Assembly (NCBI RefSeq): GCF_004330295.1
Contig: NZ_SJOJ01000010.1
Span: forward strand, 118,749 to 182,748
Direction of reading: 5' to 3'
DNA: 64,000 bases
Source: Rahnella victoriana
Lineage (GTDB): Bacteria > Pseudomonadota > Gammaproteobacteria > Enterobacterales > Enterobacteriaceae
Shown: positions 21,048-33,144 of the stretch, piece after piece
How the letters are laid out: each line of letters begins with the position of its first letter
Numbering within the stretch: position 1 is the stretch's first letter
Translations under genes and position numbers: made by a program
The notes under the pieces: model-generated
The model's database searches: none
The model's input: only the letters and a program-made list of their open reading frames with translations
What the model was told of the DNA's origin: nothing

Positions 21048-21503
21048 TCAGTGGCCCTGATGACCATTTGGCGGGATCGGTTGTCCGTTACCCTGATGAT
21101 CGTTATGACCGCCCTGCTGATCCTTGCCGCCGCCCTGATGACCGTTGTTATCATGATGGTCATTGCCGTTCGGACGCCCCTGATTATGAGGCTGCTGCGG
21201 AGGACGCGGCGTGTTGTGCCCCGGATTACCGTGGCTGCGCTGCGGCGGTTTGGCATCCCAGCGGTTACCATGCCAGTACATGCCATGCTCATTACGTTCA
21301 CCATAATGATGGCCCTGATGATCATGCCACCACTGCGGCGGACGCCAGTCATAACCATCCCAGTAGTAACCGCGCTGATCCTGATCCCCGAGGTGAAGTG
21401 ATACGCCAGGTACATTGAGGTCAATAGAAACATTTGCCTGCGCGATCACAGGCAACGCCAGTGCACAACAAAGCAATAAGAGAGATTTTTTCACGATAGT
21501 CAC
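21048..21503 (-). CDS. Secreted His/Gly/Asn-rich DUF2502 (YpeC-like) protein
   Basis: 151 residues. Residues 1-23 form a signal peptide (cleavage near AQA-NV). Residues 24-62 match the DUF2502 (YpeC) pattern, SIDLNVPGVSLHLGDQDQRG followed by YYWDGYDWRPPQWW. From about 62 to the end the protein is low complexity, rich in His, Gly, Asn, Gln and Pro, with many HxH/HDxH-type groupings. Function is unknown; the His density suggests metal binding in the periplasm, an inference only. It is divergent from a Gly/His-rich lipoprotein gene and separates btuC from ihfA. Confidence 0.8.
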   Translation of the reverse strand: MTIVKKSLLLLCCALALPVIAQANVSIDLNVPGVSLHLGDQDQRGYYWDGYDWRPPQWWHDHQGHHYGERNEHGMYWHGNRWDAKPPQRSHGNPGHNTPRPPQQPHNQGRPNGNDHHDNNGHQGGGKDQQGGHNDHQGNGQPIPPNGHQGH

Positions 21504-21700
21504 GCCTTCTTTATTTTTTATGACGTGTTTTTTATATCAGGCGGTAAGAGGAGAGAATATAAGACAGGAGCGGATTTTCAGTTAACTTGCCGAGACCTTA
21601 CAATAACAATACAAACATATCCTGATTGAAATACATCAACAGGATGAAGTTTATTATCTATTCAATTCTTATTACGACGCTAACAAATCTTAACGCAAGC

Positions 21701-21729
21701 CTGACAACAACCTGGCTGCATTCTATTTA
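21701..21729 (+). promoter_or_regulatory. Sigma-70-like promoter for the small lipoprotein
   Basis: CTGACA (21701-21706), 17-bp spacer, TATTTA (21724-21729), 37 bp upstream of the ATG. Confidence 0.55.
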
Positions 21730-21765
21730 TACTCGCCCTGTTTATTCAAACAAAGGAAGTACTTT

Positions 21766-21927
21766 ATGCGTCGTATTTTAGCTCTGTTTAGCGTGGCTCT
21801 GGTCGTCGTCAGCCTCAGCGGCTGTTTATTCCCTCCGTTCTGGGGCCCTGGTGGTGGCGGCGGTCACGGCGGTGGTGGCCACGGTGGTGGTGGTCCGGGC
21901 GGACCTCGTATGTTCTATAACCATTAA
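21766..21927 (+). CDS. Small Gly/His-rich lipoprotein (53 aa)
   Basis: A 53-residue product with a basic start (MRRI), a hydrophobic core LALFSVALVVV and the lipobox LSGC (Cys20). The mature part, LFPPFWGP followed by Gly-rich runs with two His (GGGGGHGGGGHGGGG), ends in GPRMFYNH. AGGAAG lies 9 nt upstream of the ATG, a promoter lies at 21701 and a terminator at 22039, so the small gene has a full set of expression signals. No family or function recognised. It is divergent from the His-rich DUF2502 gene, which suggests but does not prove a shared role. Confidence 0.75.
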   Translation: MRRILALFSVALVVVSLSGCLFPPFWGPGGGGGHGGGGHGGGGPGGPRMFYNH

Positions 21928-22038
21928 TCACATTCTAAAAAGTATACTCTTCGGGTTCCCGGTTATTTCTGCGGAACCCTTGCTTCAGTAATTAATGTGC
22001 GCGCATTATTCACTGAACAATATGAGTCATTGACTCCT

Positions 22039-22058
22039 GGGGCTTCGGCCCCTTTTTT
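22039..22058 (+). terminator. Terminator downstream of the small lipoprotein
   Basis: GGGGC-TTCG-GCCCC tetraloop hairpin followed by six T. Confidence 0.85.
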
Positions 22059-22263
22059 ATTATCAGGCTTGTGAAGAAAGAATAAAGCACACTGCTCTTC
22101 CTGCCTTGAAATTTAATCTATCAGACTAATCCTGAACCGCCCACCCTCTTAACACTATCTTTTCACTTCCTGTGCTGATTACTTAAATCCGTAAAATGAC
22201 AGGCCGGAAAGTTGTGAAGGTGCTCACAAAATAACCGGGGAAATGCGGCGTAAATCGCAGGCG

Positions 22264-22291
22264 AAAAAAAAGGCCGCTCTCGCGGCCTTTT
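22264..22291 (-). terminator. Terminator of the pheST-ihfA operon
   Basis: GGCCGC / GCGGCC stem with a TCTC loop, followed on the minus strand by an eight-T run. It has T runs on both sides. Confidence 0.85.
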
Positions 22292-22303
22292 TGATGTTTT
22301 CAC

Positions 22304-22600
22304 TTATTCTTTCGGCGTGGCATTCTCTACACGACTTTTCAATTTCTGTCCCGGACGGAAAGTCACCACACGACGCGCCGTGATCGGAATATCTTCACCG
22401 GTTTTCGGGTTACGTCCCGGACGTTGGTTTTTGTCACGCAGATCAAAGTTGCCAAAGCCAGACAGTTTAACTTGCTCACCATTTTCCAAAGCACGACGAA
22501 CTTCTTCGAAAAATATTTCAACAAGGTCTTTGGCATCCCGTTTGCTCAGCCCGAGCTTCTCAAACAGGTGTTCTGACATTTCAGCTTTAGTAAGCGCCAT
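22304..22600 (-). CDS. ihfA: Integration host factor alpha subunit
   Basis: Nucleoid protein that bends DNA as an IHF-alpha/beta heterodimer. 98 residues, nearly identical to E. coli IhfA, with the dimer core [26 protein letters not shown] and the arm [26 protein letters not shown], which carries the intercalating proline. Starts 4 nt after the pheT stop and is co-transcribed with pheST. Confidence 0.98.
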   Translation of the reverse strand: MALTKAEMSEHLFEKLGLSKRDAKDLVEIFFEEVRRALENGEQVKLSGFGNFDLRDKNQRPGRNPKTGEDIPITARRVVTFRPGQKLKSRVENATPKE

Positions 22601-22604
22601 AGGT

Positions 22605-24992
22605 TCAATCCCTCAAGGATGCTTGGAATCGCTGTTTTAGAGCCTCTACACATTTTGCAACGGTAGCGGCGATCTCCTCTTCTTCCAGTGTACGGCCGGT
22701 ATCCTGCAACACCAGACTGATAGCCAGGCTCTTGTAACCCTCAGCTACGCCCTTGCCACGGTACACATCAAACAAGTTTACGCCAACTACCTGATTTGCG
22801 CCAACTTTCTTGCACTCTGCCAAAATATCGTCTGCGGGCACGTTTTCGGCGACTACAACAGCGATGTCACGACGGTTCGCCGGGAAGCGAGAAATCTCTT
22901 TCGCATCAGGCAGTACGCGGTCTACAACCTTATTCCATAACAGTTCGAAGACCACAGTACGACCATTAAGATCGAGTTTACGTTCCAGCTCAGGGTGGAC
23001 TACACCAATGAAACCAATACGTTCGCCGCGTAAATAAATCGCTGCGCTCTGTCCAGGGTGCAACGCAGGATTCGCTTCCACCTTGAACTGTACATCGTTC
23101 ATTTTGCCGGTAAGCTCAAGAATAGCCTCAAGATCACCTTTCAAATCGTAGTAGTCAACTGCCTGACGCGCCAGATCCCAATGCTCTTCATTTTTCGTGC
23201 CGGAGATCACACCAGACAGCATGACGTCCTGACGGATACCCAAATCGGCTTGTGTATCAGGGACAAAGCGCAGGCCGCTTTCAAATAAACGCACGCGACT
23301 TTGCTGACGATTCTGGTTATTTACCACCGCAGTCAGCAGACCTGACCACAGGGAAAGACGCATGGCGGACATTTCTACCGAGATCGGGCTAGGCAGAATC
23401 AGCGCTTCTTCGCCAGGATGCAGCAGAGCCTGCACTTTTGGATCGACAAAACTGTAGGTAATCGCTTCCTGGAAACCGCGGTCAACCAGCAGATTTTTCA
23501 CACGTTTCAGCGACAGGTTCGCTTCGCGGTGTTTAGTCATCACCAGACTGGCTTTCACCGGCACATCAGGAATGTTGTTGTAGCCGTAAACGCGGGCCAC
23601 TTCTTCCACCAAATCTTCTTCGATTTGCATATCGAAGCGCCAGCTCGGTGCCACAGCCACCCAGTGATCGCCGTGATGCTGAACCTGGCAGCCCAGACGG
23701 GTCAGAATGTCCGTGACCTGTGCATCTTCAACGTGATGCCCGATCAGGCGATCCAGCTTTTCACGACGCAGCGTGATGGTCGCCGCTTTCGGCAGATGCT
23801 CTTCAGAAGATGCGTCAATCACCGGACCGGCTTCACCACCACAAATGCTCAGCAACAGCGCGGTAGCGCGCTCGATAGCCTTGTATTGCAGTTGCGGGTC
23901 AACACCACGCTCATAGCGATGTGAGGCGTCGGTGTGCAGCCCCTGGCGGCGTGCGCGGCCAGTAATGGACAGTGGCGCGAAGAACGCAGACTCCAGCAGA
24001 ACATCCTGCGTTTCATCGTTCACACCGGAATGTTCGCCGCCAAAGATACCGGCCATCGCCAGTGCTTTTTCATGGTCAGCGATAACCAGCGTATCTTCGT
24101 TCAGTTTCGCCTGCGTGCCGTCAAGCAGGGTCAGCGGTTCGCCCTGCTGTGCCATACGCACAACGATGCCACCCTGGATGCGGTTCAGGTCGAACGCATG
24201 CATTGGCTGACCGAGTTCGAGCAGCACGTAGTTGGTGATATCCACTACCGCATCAATAGAGCGGGTGCCACAACGACGCAGCTTTTCACGCATCCACAGT
24301 GGTGTAGGCGCCTTAACGTTGATGCCTTTGACAACACGACCCAGATAACGCGGACACGCCTGTGGCGCCTGCACATCAATGGAGATTGTGGCATCAACGG
24401 TGGCTTTCACCGGATTGATTTCCGGCTCGACCAGCGGCAACTGATTAATCACCGCAACATCACGCGCCACGCCGAGGATCCCCAGACAATCAGCACGGTT
24501 TGGCGTCACGCTGATTTCAATGGTGGTGTCATCCAGTTTCAGGAATTCGCGGATATCCGTACCGACGGGTGCATCCAGCGGTAATTCGATAATACCGTCG
24601 TGATCTTCTGAAATACCCAGCTCAGAGAAGGAGCACAGCATGCCTTCTGAAGGCTCGCCACGCAGCTTAGCGGCTTTGATTTTGAAATCACCCGGCAAGA
24701 CAGCCCCCACAGTGGCAACCGCCACTTTCAGGCCCTGACGGCAGTTTGGTGCGCCACACACGATGTCCAGCAGGCGAGCGCCGCCCACATTCACTTTGGT
24801 GACACGCAGTTTATCTGCGTTCGGGTGCTGACCACATTCGACAACTTCACCGACAACGACACCAGTAAATGTGCCGGCAACAGGATCCACGCCATCGACT
24901 TCAAGGCCGGCCATGGTGATTTGGTCTGATAATGCTTCGCTGCTGATGGCTGGGTTTACCCATTCACGCAACCAGAGTTCACTGAATTTCAT
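22605..24992 (-). CDS. pheT: Phenylalanyl-tRNA synthetase beta subunit
   Basis: Large subunit of the alpha2beta2 PheRS: tRNA binding and editing of misacylated Tyr-tRNA(Phe). 795 residues (E. coli 795), with the N-terminal EMAP/tRNA-binding domain (about 40-150), the B3/B4 editing region, B5 domain and C-terminal ferredoxin-fold anticodon-binding domain. Starts 14 nt after pheS. Confidence 0.98.
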   Translation of the reverse strand: MKFSELWLREWVNPAISSEALSDQITMAGLEVDGVDPVAGTFTGVVVGEVVECGQHPNADKLRVTKVNVGGARLLDIVCGAPNCRQGLKVAVATVGAVLPGDFKIKAAKLRGEPSEGMLCSFSELGISEDHDGIIELPLDAPVGTDIREFLKLDDTTIEISVTPNRADCLGILGVARDVAVINQLPLVEPEINPVKATVDATISIDVQAPQACPRYLGRVVKGINVKAPTPLWMREKLRRCGTRSIDAVVDITNYVLLELGQPMHAFDLNRIQGGIVVRMAQQGEPLTLLDGTQAKLNEDTLVIADHEKALAMAGIFGGEHSGVNDETQDVLLESAFFAPLSITGRARRQGLHTDASHRYERGVDPQLQYKAIERATALLLSICGGEAGPVIDASSEEHLPKAATITLRREKLDRLIGHHVEDAQVTDILTRLGCQVQHHGDHWVAVAPSWRFDMQIEEDLVEEVARVYGYNNIPDVPVKASLVMTKHREANLSLKRVKNLLVDRGFQEAITYSFVDPKVQALLHPGEEALILPSPISVEMSAMRLSLWSGLLTAVVNNQNRQQSRVRLFESGLRFVPDTQADLGIRQDVMLSGVISGTKNEEHWDLARQAVDYYDLKGDLEAILELTGKMNDVQFKVEANPALHPGQSAAIYLRGERIGFIGVVHPELERKLDLNGRTVVFELLWNKVVDRVLPDAKEISRFPANRRDIAVVVAENVPADDILAECKKVGANQVVGVNLFDVYRGKGVAEGYKSLAISLVLQDTGRTLEEEEIAATVAKCVEALKQRFQASLRD

Positions 24993-25006
24993 GTGATATT
25001 CCCGCC

Positions 25007-26122
<1,116 letters not shown>

Positions 26123-26164
26123 CTACTTTTCGTTTCTTCTCTTACGCGCGAAAGCCTTCCTGAG

Positions 26165-26209
26165 TCAGGCGCTAAAGTAAAAAAAGAAACGGAAAATAGC
26201 AGCATTCAT
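26165..26209 (-). CDS. pheM: pheST leader peptide PheM
   Basis: 14-residue leader peptide [14 protein letters not shown] with five Phe codons (E. coli: [14 protein letters not shown]). It senses charged tRNA(Phe) by ribosome stalling and sets readthrough of the attenuator at 26093 into pheS. Found by matching the translated minus strand; ATG at 26209, TGA at 26165. Confidence 0.95.
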   Translation of the reverse strand: [14 protein letters not shown]

Positions 26210-26308
26210 GCTTGCGTTACCTTATCGGTTGGAAATCTTGTGCTGACGTTCAAACGAAACTACCGGTGGTATTAAACAACGAAACAGAATGTTTTTAAAC
26301 ACAAAATA

Positions 26309-26334
26309 TAAAAGAGGGAGCAAGCTCCCTCTTT
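26309..26334 (-). terminator. Terminator after rplT
   Basis: AGAGGGAGC / GCTCCCTCT hairpin followed on the minus strand by TTTTA, separating rplT from pheM. Confidence 0.8.
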
Positions 26335-26342
26335 CACCTGAC

Positions 26343-26714
<372 letters not shown>

Positions 26715-26739
26715 TTATATTCTAAATGAAAAAGTGTAT

Positions 26740-26937
26740 TTATGCGTACGGCAGACATGCAGAGACCAGACCCAAATCGTTCTTGGATACCAGGCCTTTT
26801 GGACGCAAGTGACGTTTACGCTTAGTAGCTTTTTTGGTCAGAATATGACGCAGGTTTGCGTGCTTACGCTTAAAACCACCGTTGGCGGTTTTTTTGAAGC
26901 GTTTAGCGGCGCCGCGTACTGTTTTGATCTTTGGCAT
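26740..26937 (-). CDS. rpmI: 50S ribosomal protein L35
   Basis: 65 residues, highly basic, [17 protein letters not shown] start. The ATG at 26937 is chosen over an in-frame ATG four codons upstream because the family starts at MPKIK. Between infC and rplT, as in E. coli. Confidence 0.97.
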   Translation of the reverse strand: MPKIKTVRGAAKRFKKTANGGFKRKHANLRHILTKKATKRKRHLRPKGLVSKNDLGLVSACLPYA

Positions 26938-27032
26938 TTTAAATTCCACTTCGCATTGTTATTAACATGAATCAGAAAGGCGAATCCAGCATACGCGGTG
27001 CGAACACCGCGTAACAGGATTACTTGGAAGCC

Positions 27033-27587
<555 letters not shown>

Positions 27588-29516
27588 TTATTCCTCCAGT
27601 TGATGAAGACTTCTGCTGCGGATTTCCGCCAGCAGTTTGTCAACGACTTCGCTAACATCCATGCTTCCCAGGTCTTTGCCGCGGCGGGTACGAACAGCAA
27701 CTTTGCCTGCTTCGACCTCTTTATCGCCACAAACTAACATGTAAGGAACACGGCGTAGCGTGTGTTCGCGAATTTTAAAGCCAATCTTCTCATTTCTCAA
27801 GTCGGCTTTAACGCGAATGCCTGCATCTTGCAGTTTTTTAGTTAATTCTTCGACATAGGTAGCTTGTGCATCAGTGATGTTCATGATCACTACCTGAACC
27901 GGAGCCATCCAGGTTGGGAAGAAGCCCGCGTATTCTTCAGTCAGAATACCGATGAAGCGCTCCATTGAACCCAGGATAGCACGGTGAATCATTACCGGTA
28001 CCTGACGGTCGTTGCTTTCGCCAATATAAGAGGCGTTCAAACGACCCGGTAATGAAAAGTCGAGCTGCACGGTACCACACTGCCACGCACGATCCAAACA
28101 ATCATGCAAGGTAAATTCAATTTTTGGACCGTAGAACGCCCCTTCACCTGGCTGATATTCGAACGGAATGTCGTTTTCAGTCAGCGCAGCGGCCAGGTCA
28201 TCCTCAGCACGCGTCCACATTTCGTCAGTACCGATGCGCTTCTCAGGACGGGTGGACAATTTCACCACGATCTTTTCAAAGCCAAAAGTGCTGTACATGT
28301 CGTACACCATGCGGATACAGCTGTTTACTTCATCACGCACCTGCTCTTCAGTACAGAAGATGTGCGCATCGTCCTGTGTGAAGCCGCGAACACGCATCAG
28401 GCCGTGCAATGCGCCGGATGGCTCATTACGGTGGCAGCTGCCGAACTCCGCCATACGCAATGGCAGGTCACGGTAGGATTTCAGACCCTGATTGAAGATC
28501 TGAACATGGCCCGGACAGTTCATTGGCTTGATGCAATATTCACGGTTCTCAGAAGACGTGGTGAACATCGCTTCTTTGTAGTTTTCCCAGTGACCTGTTT
28601 TTTCCCACAGTACGCGGTCCATCATGAACGGACCTTTAACTTCCTGATAGTCATAAGACTTCAGTTTCATGCGTACAAAGGCTTCCAGTTCACGGAAGAT
28701 AGTCCAGCCGTCGTTATGCCAGAACACCATACCCGGCGCTTCTTCCTGCATGTGGTACAGGTCAAGCTGCTTACCGATTTTACGGTGGTCACGTTTACCG
28801 GCTTCTTCCAGACGCTGGATGTAAGCATTCAGCTGCTTTTTATCCGCCCACGCAGTGCCGTAAATACGTTGCAGCATTTTGTTGTCGCTGTTGCCACGCC
28901 AGTAAGCACCGGAGGTTTTCTGCAGTTTGAAATGATGGCAGAAACGCATGTTCGGTACGTGCGGACCGCGGCACATATCGACGTATTCTTCGTGGTGATA
29001 CAGACCCGGACGATCATCATGACTGATGTTTTCATCCAGAATCGCCACTTTGTATTCTTCGCCACGGCTTGCAAAGGTATCGCGTGCTTCCTGCCAGCTG
29101 ACTTTCTTTTTAATTACGTCGTAATTCTTTTCAGCCAGTTCGTGCATGCGCTTTTCAAGCAGTTCGATATCTTCCTGAGTCAGCGTGCGATCTAAATCGA
29201 CGTCGTAATAGAAGCCATTATCGATAACCGGGCCGATTGCCATTTTGGTGTCTGGCCACAGTTGTTTAATGGCATGACCCAAAAGGTGCGCACAGGAGTG
29301 ACGCAAAATTTCAAGACCGGCTTCGTCTTTCGCGGTGATGATCGCCAGTTGTGCATCCACCTCAATGAGATCGGTAGCATCAACAAGTTCGCCGTTAACA
29401 CGTCCGGCGATACAGGCTTTCGCCAGACCAGGACCGATATCAAGGGCAACATCAAGAGGAGAAACGGGGCGATCAAAAACGCGCTGGCTTCCATCAGGAA
29501 GAGTAATGACAGGCAT
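27588..29516 (-). CDS. thrS: Threonyl-tRNA synthetase
   Basis: 642 residues, as in E. coli. N-terminal TGS domain (1-61), the editing domain with [10 protein letters not shown], and the catalytic class II core with motif 1 [21 protein letters not shown] (Zn cysteine), motif 2 [15 protein letters not shown] and the C-terminal anticodon domain. In E. coli ThrRS represses its own translation through a tRNA-like leader. The 5' leader here (29517-29640, minus) was not resolved. AAGGAA precedes the ATG. Confidence 0.98.
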   Translation of the reverse strand: MPVITLPDGSQRVFDRPVSPLDVALDIGPGLAKACIAGRVNGELVDATDLIEVDAQLAIITAKDEAGLEILRHSCAHLLGHAIKQLWPDTKMAIGPVIDNGFYYDVDLDRTLTQEDIELLEKRMHELAEKNYDVIKKKVSWQEARDTFASRGEEYKVAILDENISHDDRPGLYHHEEYVDMCRGPHVPNMRFCHHFKLQKTSGAYWRGNSDNKMLQRIYGTAWADKKQLNAYIQRLEEAGKRDHRKIGKQLDLYHMQEEAPGMVFWHNDGWTIFRELEAFVRMKLKSYDYQEVKGPFMMDRVLWEKTGHWENYKEAMFTTSSENREYCIKPMNCPGHVQIFNQGLKSYRDLPLRMAEFGSCHRNEPSGALHGLMRVRGFTQDDAHIFCTEEQVRDEVNSCIRMVYDMYSTFGFEKIVVKLSTRPEKRIGTDEMWTRAEDDLAAALTENDIPFEYQPGEGAFYGPKIEFTLHDCLDRAWQCGTVQLDFSLPGRLNASYIGESNDRQVPVMIHRAILGSMERFIGILTEEYAGFFPTWMAPVQVVIMNITDAQATYVEELTKKLQDAGIRVKADLRNEKIGFKIREHTLRRVPYMLVCGDKEVEAGKVAVRTRRGKDLGSMDVSEVVDKLLAEIRSRSLHQLEE

Positions 29517-29805
29517 GCTAATTCCTTAATCTACAGTGGTGCCCCACACGACAGAGCACATCTAGAAAAATATTTGAGTTTAAATTCACGTAGTTATTCA
29601 CGCTATTTAGCTTTACCTTGCCAAATATAGACACCCTGTATACATCAGAGAATTGTACCGGGATGCGACGTGAAAACAGGCGATGAGTTTACCATTCGTA
29701 AAGTGCGAATTTCCAGCAACCTGTGTTGCTAAACGCGGATATTTTTCGTGTAATCCCCCGGACACGTTAAGGTAATCAGGGCAGCATTTAAAAAAAGGGA
29801 AGGAT

Positions 29806-30486
29806 ATGACAGAAGTCAGGCAATTATTTGAGGCACTTGGATTAGGTCTGGTGGTGCTGCTTCCGCTGGCAAATCCCCTGACCACCGTAGCCCTGATGCT
29901 CGGTCTTTCAGGGAATATGACGACACAGGAAAGAAACCATCAGTCGCTGATGGCCTCTGTGTATGTCTTCATCATCATGATGGTGGCCTACTACGCCGGC
30001 CAGGTGGTGATGAACACGTTCGGGATTTCCATTCCCGGCCTGCGCATCGCGGGCGGTCTGATCGTTACGTTTATCGGTTTCAGAATGCTTTTCCCGCAGC
30101 CTCATGTGGAAGAGAAAGTCATGATCGAAAACAAAACGGCGGAAATGAAGAAACAGGATTCACCGAACATTGCGTTTGTCCCTCTTGCCATGCCAAGCAC
30201 AGCGGGACCGGGCACCATTGCCATGATAATCAGCAGCGCCTCAACGGTCAGAACGTCTGATTTCCCCGGCTGGATCATTACGGTCGCGCCAGTGATGATT
30301 TTCTTTTTGGTCGGTTTGATTTTATGGATTTCCCTGCGCAGTTCGGGTGCCATTATGCGACTGGTGGGGAAAAGCGGGATTGAAGCGATTTCGCGTCTGA
30401 TGGGATTTTTGCTGGTGTGTATGGGCGTTCAGTTCGTGATCAACGGCATTATTGAGATTATTAAAAACTTTCCGCCAGCAGCCTGA
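29806..30486 (+). CDS. marC: MarC family inner-membrane protein
   Basis: 226 residues, six hydrophobic helices, no known function despite the name. Closely related to E. coli MarC: start-side block [24 protein letters not shown], then [26 protein letters not shown] and [29 protein letters not shown]. In E. coli it faces marRAB; here it is beside thrS and emtA with no mar genes, so the setting is different. AGGGAAGG precedes the ATG. Divergent from thrS (289 bp gap). Confidence 0.9.
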   Translation: MTEVRQLFEALGLGLVVLLPLANPLTTVALMLGLSGNMTTQERNHQSLMASVYVFIIMMVAYYAGQVVMNTFGISIPGLRIAGGLIVTFIGFRMLFPQPHVEEKVMIENKTAEMKKQDSPNIAFVPLAMPSTAGPGTIAMIISSASTVRTSDFPGWIITVAPVMIFFLVGLILWISLRSSGAIMRLVGKSGIEAISRLMGFLLVCMGVQFVINGIIEIIKNFPPAA

Positions 30487-30500
30487 GCCGCTGGCGGAAA
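30464..30500 (-). terminator. Hairpin between marC and emtA
   Basis: TTTCCGCCAGC / GCTGGCGGAAA perfect 11-bp stem spanning the marC stop. On the minus strand it is followed by GTTTTTAAT, so it fits an emtA terminator. Confidence 0.7.
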
Positions 30501-30509
30501 ACTCAATGC

Positions 30510-31145
30510 TTACCGCATCGCGAGGTAGGCATTGTTCACTTTCCACAGATAACGTGGAGCCTGAGGCGCCGGGTGTTTTTTCTGCACATGGGCAGAAAAC
30601 TCAGCTGGCGTCATCAGATTGATTTTCGCAATCGCATAAGTCTTGTCTTTATCGAACGTTCTCAGCAGTGCCCCTGCCCCGTTCACATACGCCAGCGTGG
30701 TGGCATAACGACGGGTTTCCGGGTTGTTAATACCTGCCAGCTGCTGTTGTAAAATACTCAGGTAGGCCGTACCCAGGTCAATATTTACCGCCGGATCTTT
30801 TAAATCACGCGGTGTCGGCTGTCCATAACGTCCTTTCATCCGGTAGGCATCGCGTCCTGCCGTTGAGGCCTTTAGCTGCATTAACCCAATCGCATTCGAT
30901 TTACTGACAACGGTTGGGTTATATCCAGATTCGACCTGAATGATTGCTTTAACAAGTGTTTCGTCGACGCCGTAAGTATTTGCCGCCTGATGAATAACAT
31001 CACCATAAGGCCCCGGATGCATTAATGAAGTTTCCCGCTGAGGTGGCGGCGAAGGATTCAGAAAATGCGTACTTTGAACCGGTGTTTCTTTAGCGCAACC
31101 CGCCAGCAATAGCGCGGCCATCAAATAAAGAATGTTTGGTTTCAC
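30510..31145 (-). CDS. emtA: Membrane-bound endo-lytic transglycosylase EmtA (MltE)
   Basis: Outer-membrane lipoprotein that cuts glycan strands of peptidoglycan. 211 residues: lipobox LLLAGC (Cys17), then an SLT domain with catalytic Glu72 (IIQVESGYNP), SNAIGLMQLKAST, and YVNGAGALLRTF, matching E. coli EmtA. Start is GTG at 31145 (KPNILYLMAALLLAGC) with GAGAGAG upstream; the longer frame to an ATG at 31199 would bury the signal peptide. Convergent with marC. Confidence 0.9.
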   Translation of the reverse strand: MKPNILYLMAALLLAGCAKETPVQSTHFLNPSPPPQRETSLMHPGPYGDVIHQAANTYGVDETLVKAIIQVESGYNPTVVSKSNAIGLMQLKASTAGRDAYRMKGRYGQPTPRDLKDPAVNIDLGTAYLSILQQQLAGINNPETRRYATTLAYVNGAGALLRTFDKDKTYAIAKINLMTPAEFSAHVQKKHPAPQAPRYLWKVNNAYLAMR

Positions 31146-31467
31146 GTTATCTCTCTCGCGACTGGGACGAGATGTAGCATATACATCTTCTTCCCACACC
31201 TGAATATATTTTTAGTCTATTATTATTATTGTTTTGTTAAACAAGGGGGTTAGGAACATGTCGATAAGACAATTCCGGTTATAAAACCCGTTTGATGTCA
31301 CATATTCCTAAATTAAGTGATTCACTGATTACACTTTCTATTTCGTCATTCCAAAAAATGCATAAATTAACATCATCATCTGATTCAGCCGTGCGCCGGA
31401 TCGGGTTTTCGAAGCAGAAAAAACGCTAACTTAATGAATTATCGGGCCAGTCAGAAGGGGTAATACC
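31146..31467. other. 322-bp divergent gap between emtA and yniA
   Basis: AT-rich, no gene seen. An eight-codon ORF (MSIRQFRL) after GGTTAGGAAC at about 31258 is too short to call. Confidence 0.5.
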
Positions 31468-32337
31468 ATGTGGCAAGCCGTCAATCGTTTGTTGAGTGAA
31501 CACCTTGGCAGTGCTGAAATCCGCGAACGTGTTGAGCTGCCCGGAGGGGAAATCCATCCGGCATGGCGGCTGAGCTACGGCGACAGGGACGTGTTTGTAA
31601 AATGCAATGCGCGCGAAATGCTGCCTATCTTTGCGGCGGAAGCCGATCAGCTCGCCCTGCTCGCCCGCAGTCAGAGCGTCAGGGTGCCGGAAGTGTATGG
31701 CGTGGGGAGCGATCGCGATTACAGTTTTCTGCTTCTCGAATACATCCCGCTGAAACCTCTCGATGCACATAATGCTTTCGTATTAGGCCAGCAACTGGCC
31801 GCGCTGCATCAGTGGAGTGAGCAACTGCAATTCGGTCTGGATTTTGATAATGAACTGGCAACGCTTGTGCAACCCAACAGCTGGCAACGCCGCTGGGCCA
31901 CGTTCTTCGCCGAGCAGCGCATTGGCTGGCAGCTGCAGCTGGCGGCGGAAAAAGGCATGACGTTCGGCAGCATTGAAGATATCACCGCCATGGTTCATGC
32001 CCGACTGCAAAACCATCAGCCCCAGCCTTCACTTTTGCACGGCGATTTGTGGCCACATAACTGCGGATTATCCGGGGAGGGACCGGTCATTTTCGACCCG
32101 GCGTGTTACTGGGGTGATCGGGAATGTGATCTGGCGATGCTGCCGTTATATCCCAATGTCCCCCCGCAATTATATGACGGTTATCAGAGTAAGACGCCGC
32201 TCCCTGATGACTTCATTTCGAGGCAAGCGGTCTACCAGTTATATTATTTGCTTAACCGCAGTAATTTATTTGGAGGTCAGCATCTTGTCGTCGCGCAACG
32301 TGCAGTGGAAAGACTGTTGCACGAAGATATCAGTTAG
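31468..32337 (+). CDS. yniA: Fructosamine kinase family protein YniA
   Basis: 289 residues, a protein-kinase-like (aminoglycoside phosphotransferase) fold of the fructosamine/ketosamine-3-kinase family that may repair glycated amines by 3-phosphorylation. Catalytic loop LLHGDLWPHNCG and metal loop VIFDPACYWGDRECDLAM are intact. AAGGGG precedes the ATG. First of the yniA-yniB-yniC block conserved in Enterobacteriaceae. The substrate in vivo is not known. Confidence 0.9.
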   Translation: MWQAVNRLLSEHLGSAEIRERVELPGGEIHPAWRLSYGDRDVFVKCNAREMLPIFAAEADQLALLARSQSVRVPEVYGVGSDRDYSFLLLEYIPLKPLDAHNAFVLGQQLAALHQWSEQLQFGLDFDNELATLVQPNSWQRRWATFFAEQRIGWQLQLAAEKGMTFGSIEDITAMVHARLQNHQPQPSLLHGDLWPHNCGLSGEGPVIFDPACYWGDRECDLAMLPLYPNVPPQLYDGYQSKTPLPDDFISRQAVYQLYYLLNRSNLFGGQHLVVAQRAVERLLHEDIS

Positions 32338-32364
32338 CCGAAAGGAGGCTTTCGCGATAAGACA

Positions 32365-32400
32365 AATAAGGCCAGAACATATCAATATTCTGGCCTTATT
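32365..32400. terminator. Bidirectional terminator between yniA and yniB
   Basis: AATAAGGCCAGAA / TTCTGGCCTTATT, a perfect 13-bp stem between convergent genes. Confidence 0.8.
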
Positions 32401-32402
32401 GA

Positions 32403-32951
32403 TCAGGCGATTAAACCTAATAATTTCAGAATGAAATAGCCAATAACCGCAATGATAATCGGCAAAATATAGAGCGGGAAATACTGTACCAAAATGGTGT
32501 GTCGCGGTATCACGATACGTTCTTCAATTTGCGGACGGGTGCGCCCTTCCGTGCCTTTCGCCTGCTCCAGGATCAGCTGATCCTGAATACCTTCACGGAT
32601 GTGTTTCACCTGACGGGACATTCTCGCGCCAGACGCCTGCAACGCCAGCCCCACAAAAATCAGCCAGTAAATAATGAAAAACATGATGTTGGCGGTAGTA
32701 ACGCCCTGGCCTAAAGCCGGCACCGGTGAGTTGTACCAAAAGACATTGAGAAACGAAGTATTAAATTTGACCATATCCACCATCACATGGACGAAATCCA
32801 GCATGACGGCGTTGATGCCCTGTTCGGTTTTAGTATGCTCATTGATAAAAGTCAGCAATGAAATCAGCGTAGAAAGCAGCGCAGGGATAAAAATGATCCA
32901 TCCTGCAATTCGTTTAATCACTGCCACACGTCCGGCTTGTTGGTACGTCAT
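32403..32951 (-). CDS. yniB: YniB family inner-membrane protein
   Basis: 182 residues with three or four hydrophobic helices (IIFIPALLSTLISLL, IMFFIIYWLIFVGLAL, IIIAVIGYFILKLLGLI) and a charged cytoplasmic segment (RMSRQVKHIREGIQDQLI). Close match to E. coli YniB in order and sequence. Function unknown. Divergent from hxpB. Confidence 0.9.
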   Translation of the reverse strand: MTYQQAGRVAVIKRIAGWIIFIPALLSTLISLLTFINEHTKTEQGINAVMLDFVHVMVDMVKFNTSFLNVFWYNSPVPALGQGVTTANIMFFIIYWLIFVGLALQASGARMSRQVKHIREGIQDQLILEQAKGTEGRTRPQIEERIVIPRHTILVQYFPLYILPIIIAVIGYFILKLLGLIA

Positions 32952-33144
32952 GAATTCCCCTTGTTAGGATGCCTGAAGCAACTGCTAAGTTTACCCACAG
33001 AAAGGTTTTCCCGCCCAATGTTTTAATCAGTTAGCGTACCGGTATCCCCACAACAGGCAACGCGCCCCCGTTCACAACGGGTTTCACCTGCCTGACAGCC
33101 AATGGTAGAGTGGGTTTCAATTTATTGTAAGGGAGTCCGCTTTC

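Larger units (their letters stand above)
21928..22303. other. 376-bp gap between the small lipoprotein and ihfA
   Basis: Contains an inverted repeat GGGTTCC / GGAACCC (21953-21979), the terminator at 22039 and the ihfA terminator at 22264. The stretch in between (22062-22260) has no convincing gene. Confidence 0.6.

Noticed and set aside
21048..21400. Repetitive His/Asn/Gly coding DNA that might resemble a repeat array
   Set aside because: Imperfect codon-level low complexity inside a single gene, no spacers, so not CRISPR.
28104..29195. Long plus-strand frame antisense to thrS (363 codons)
   Set aside because: Opposite thrS, which is certain from its sequence; no ribosome site or family. 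Codon-bias shadow.
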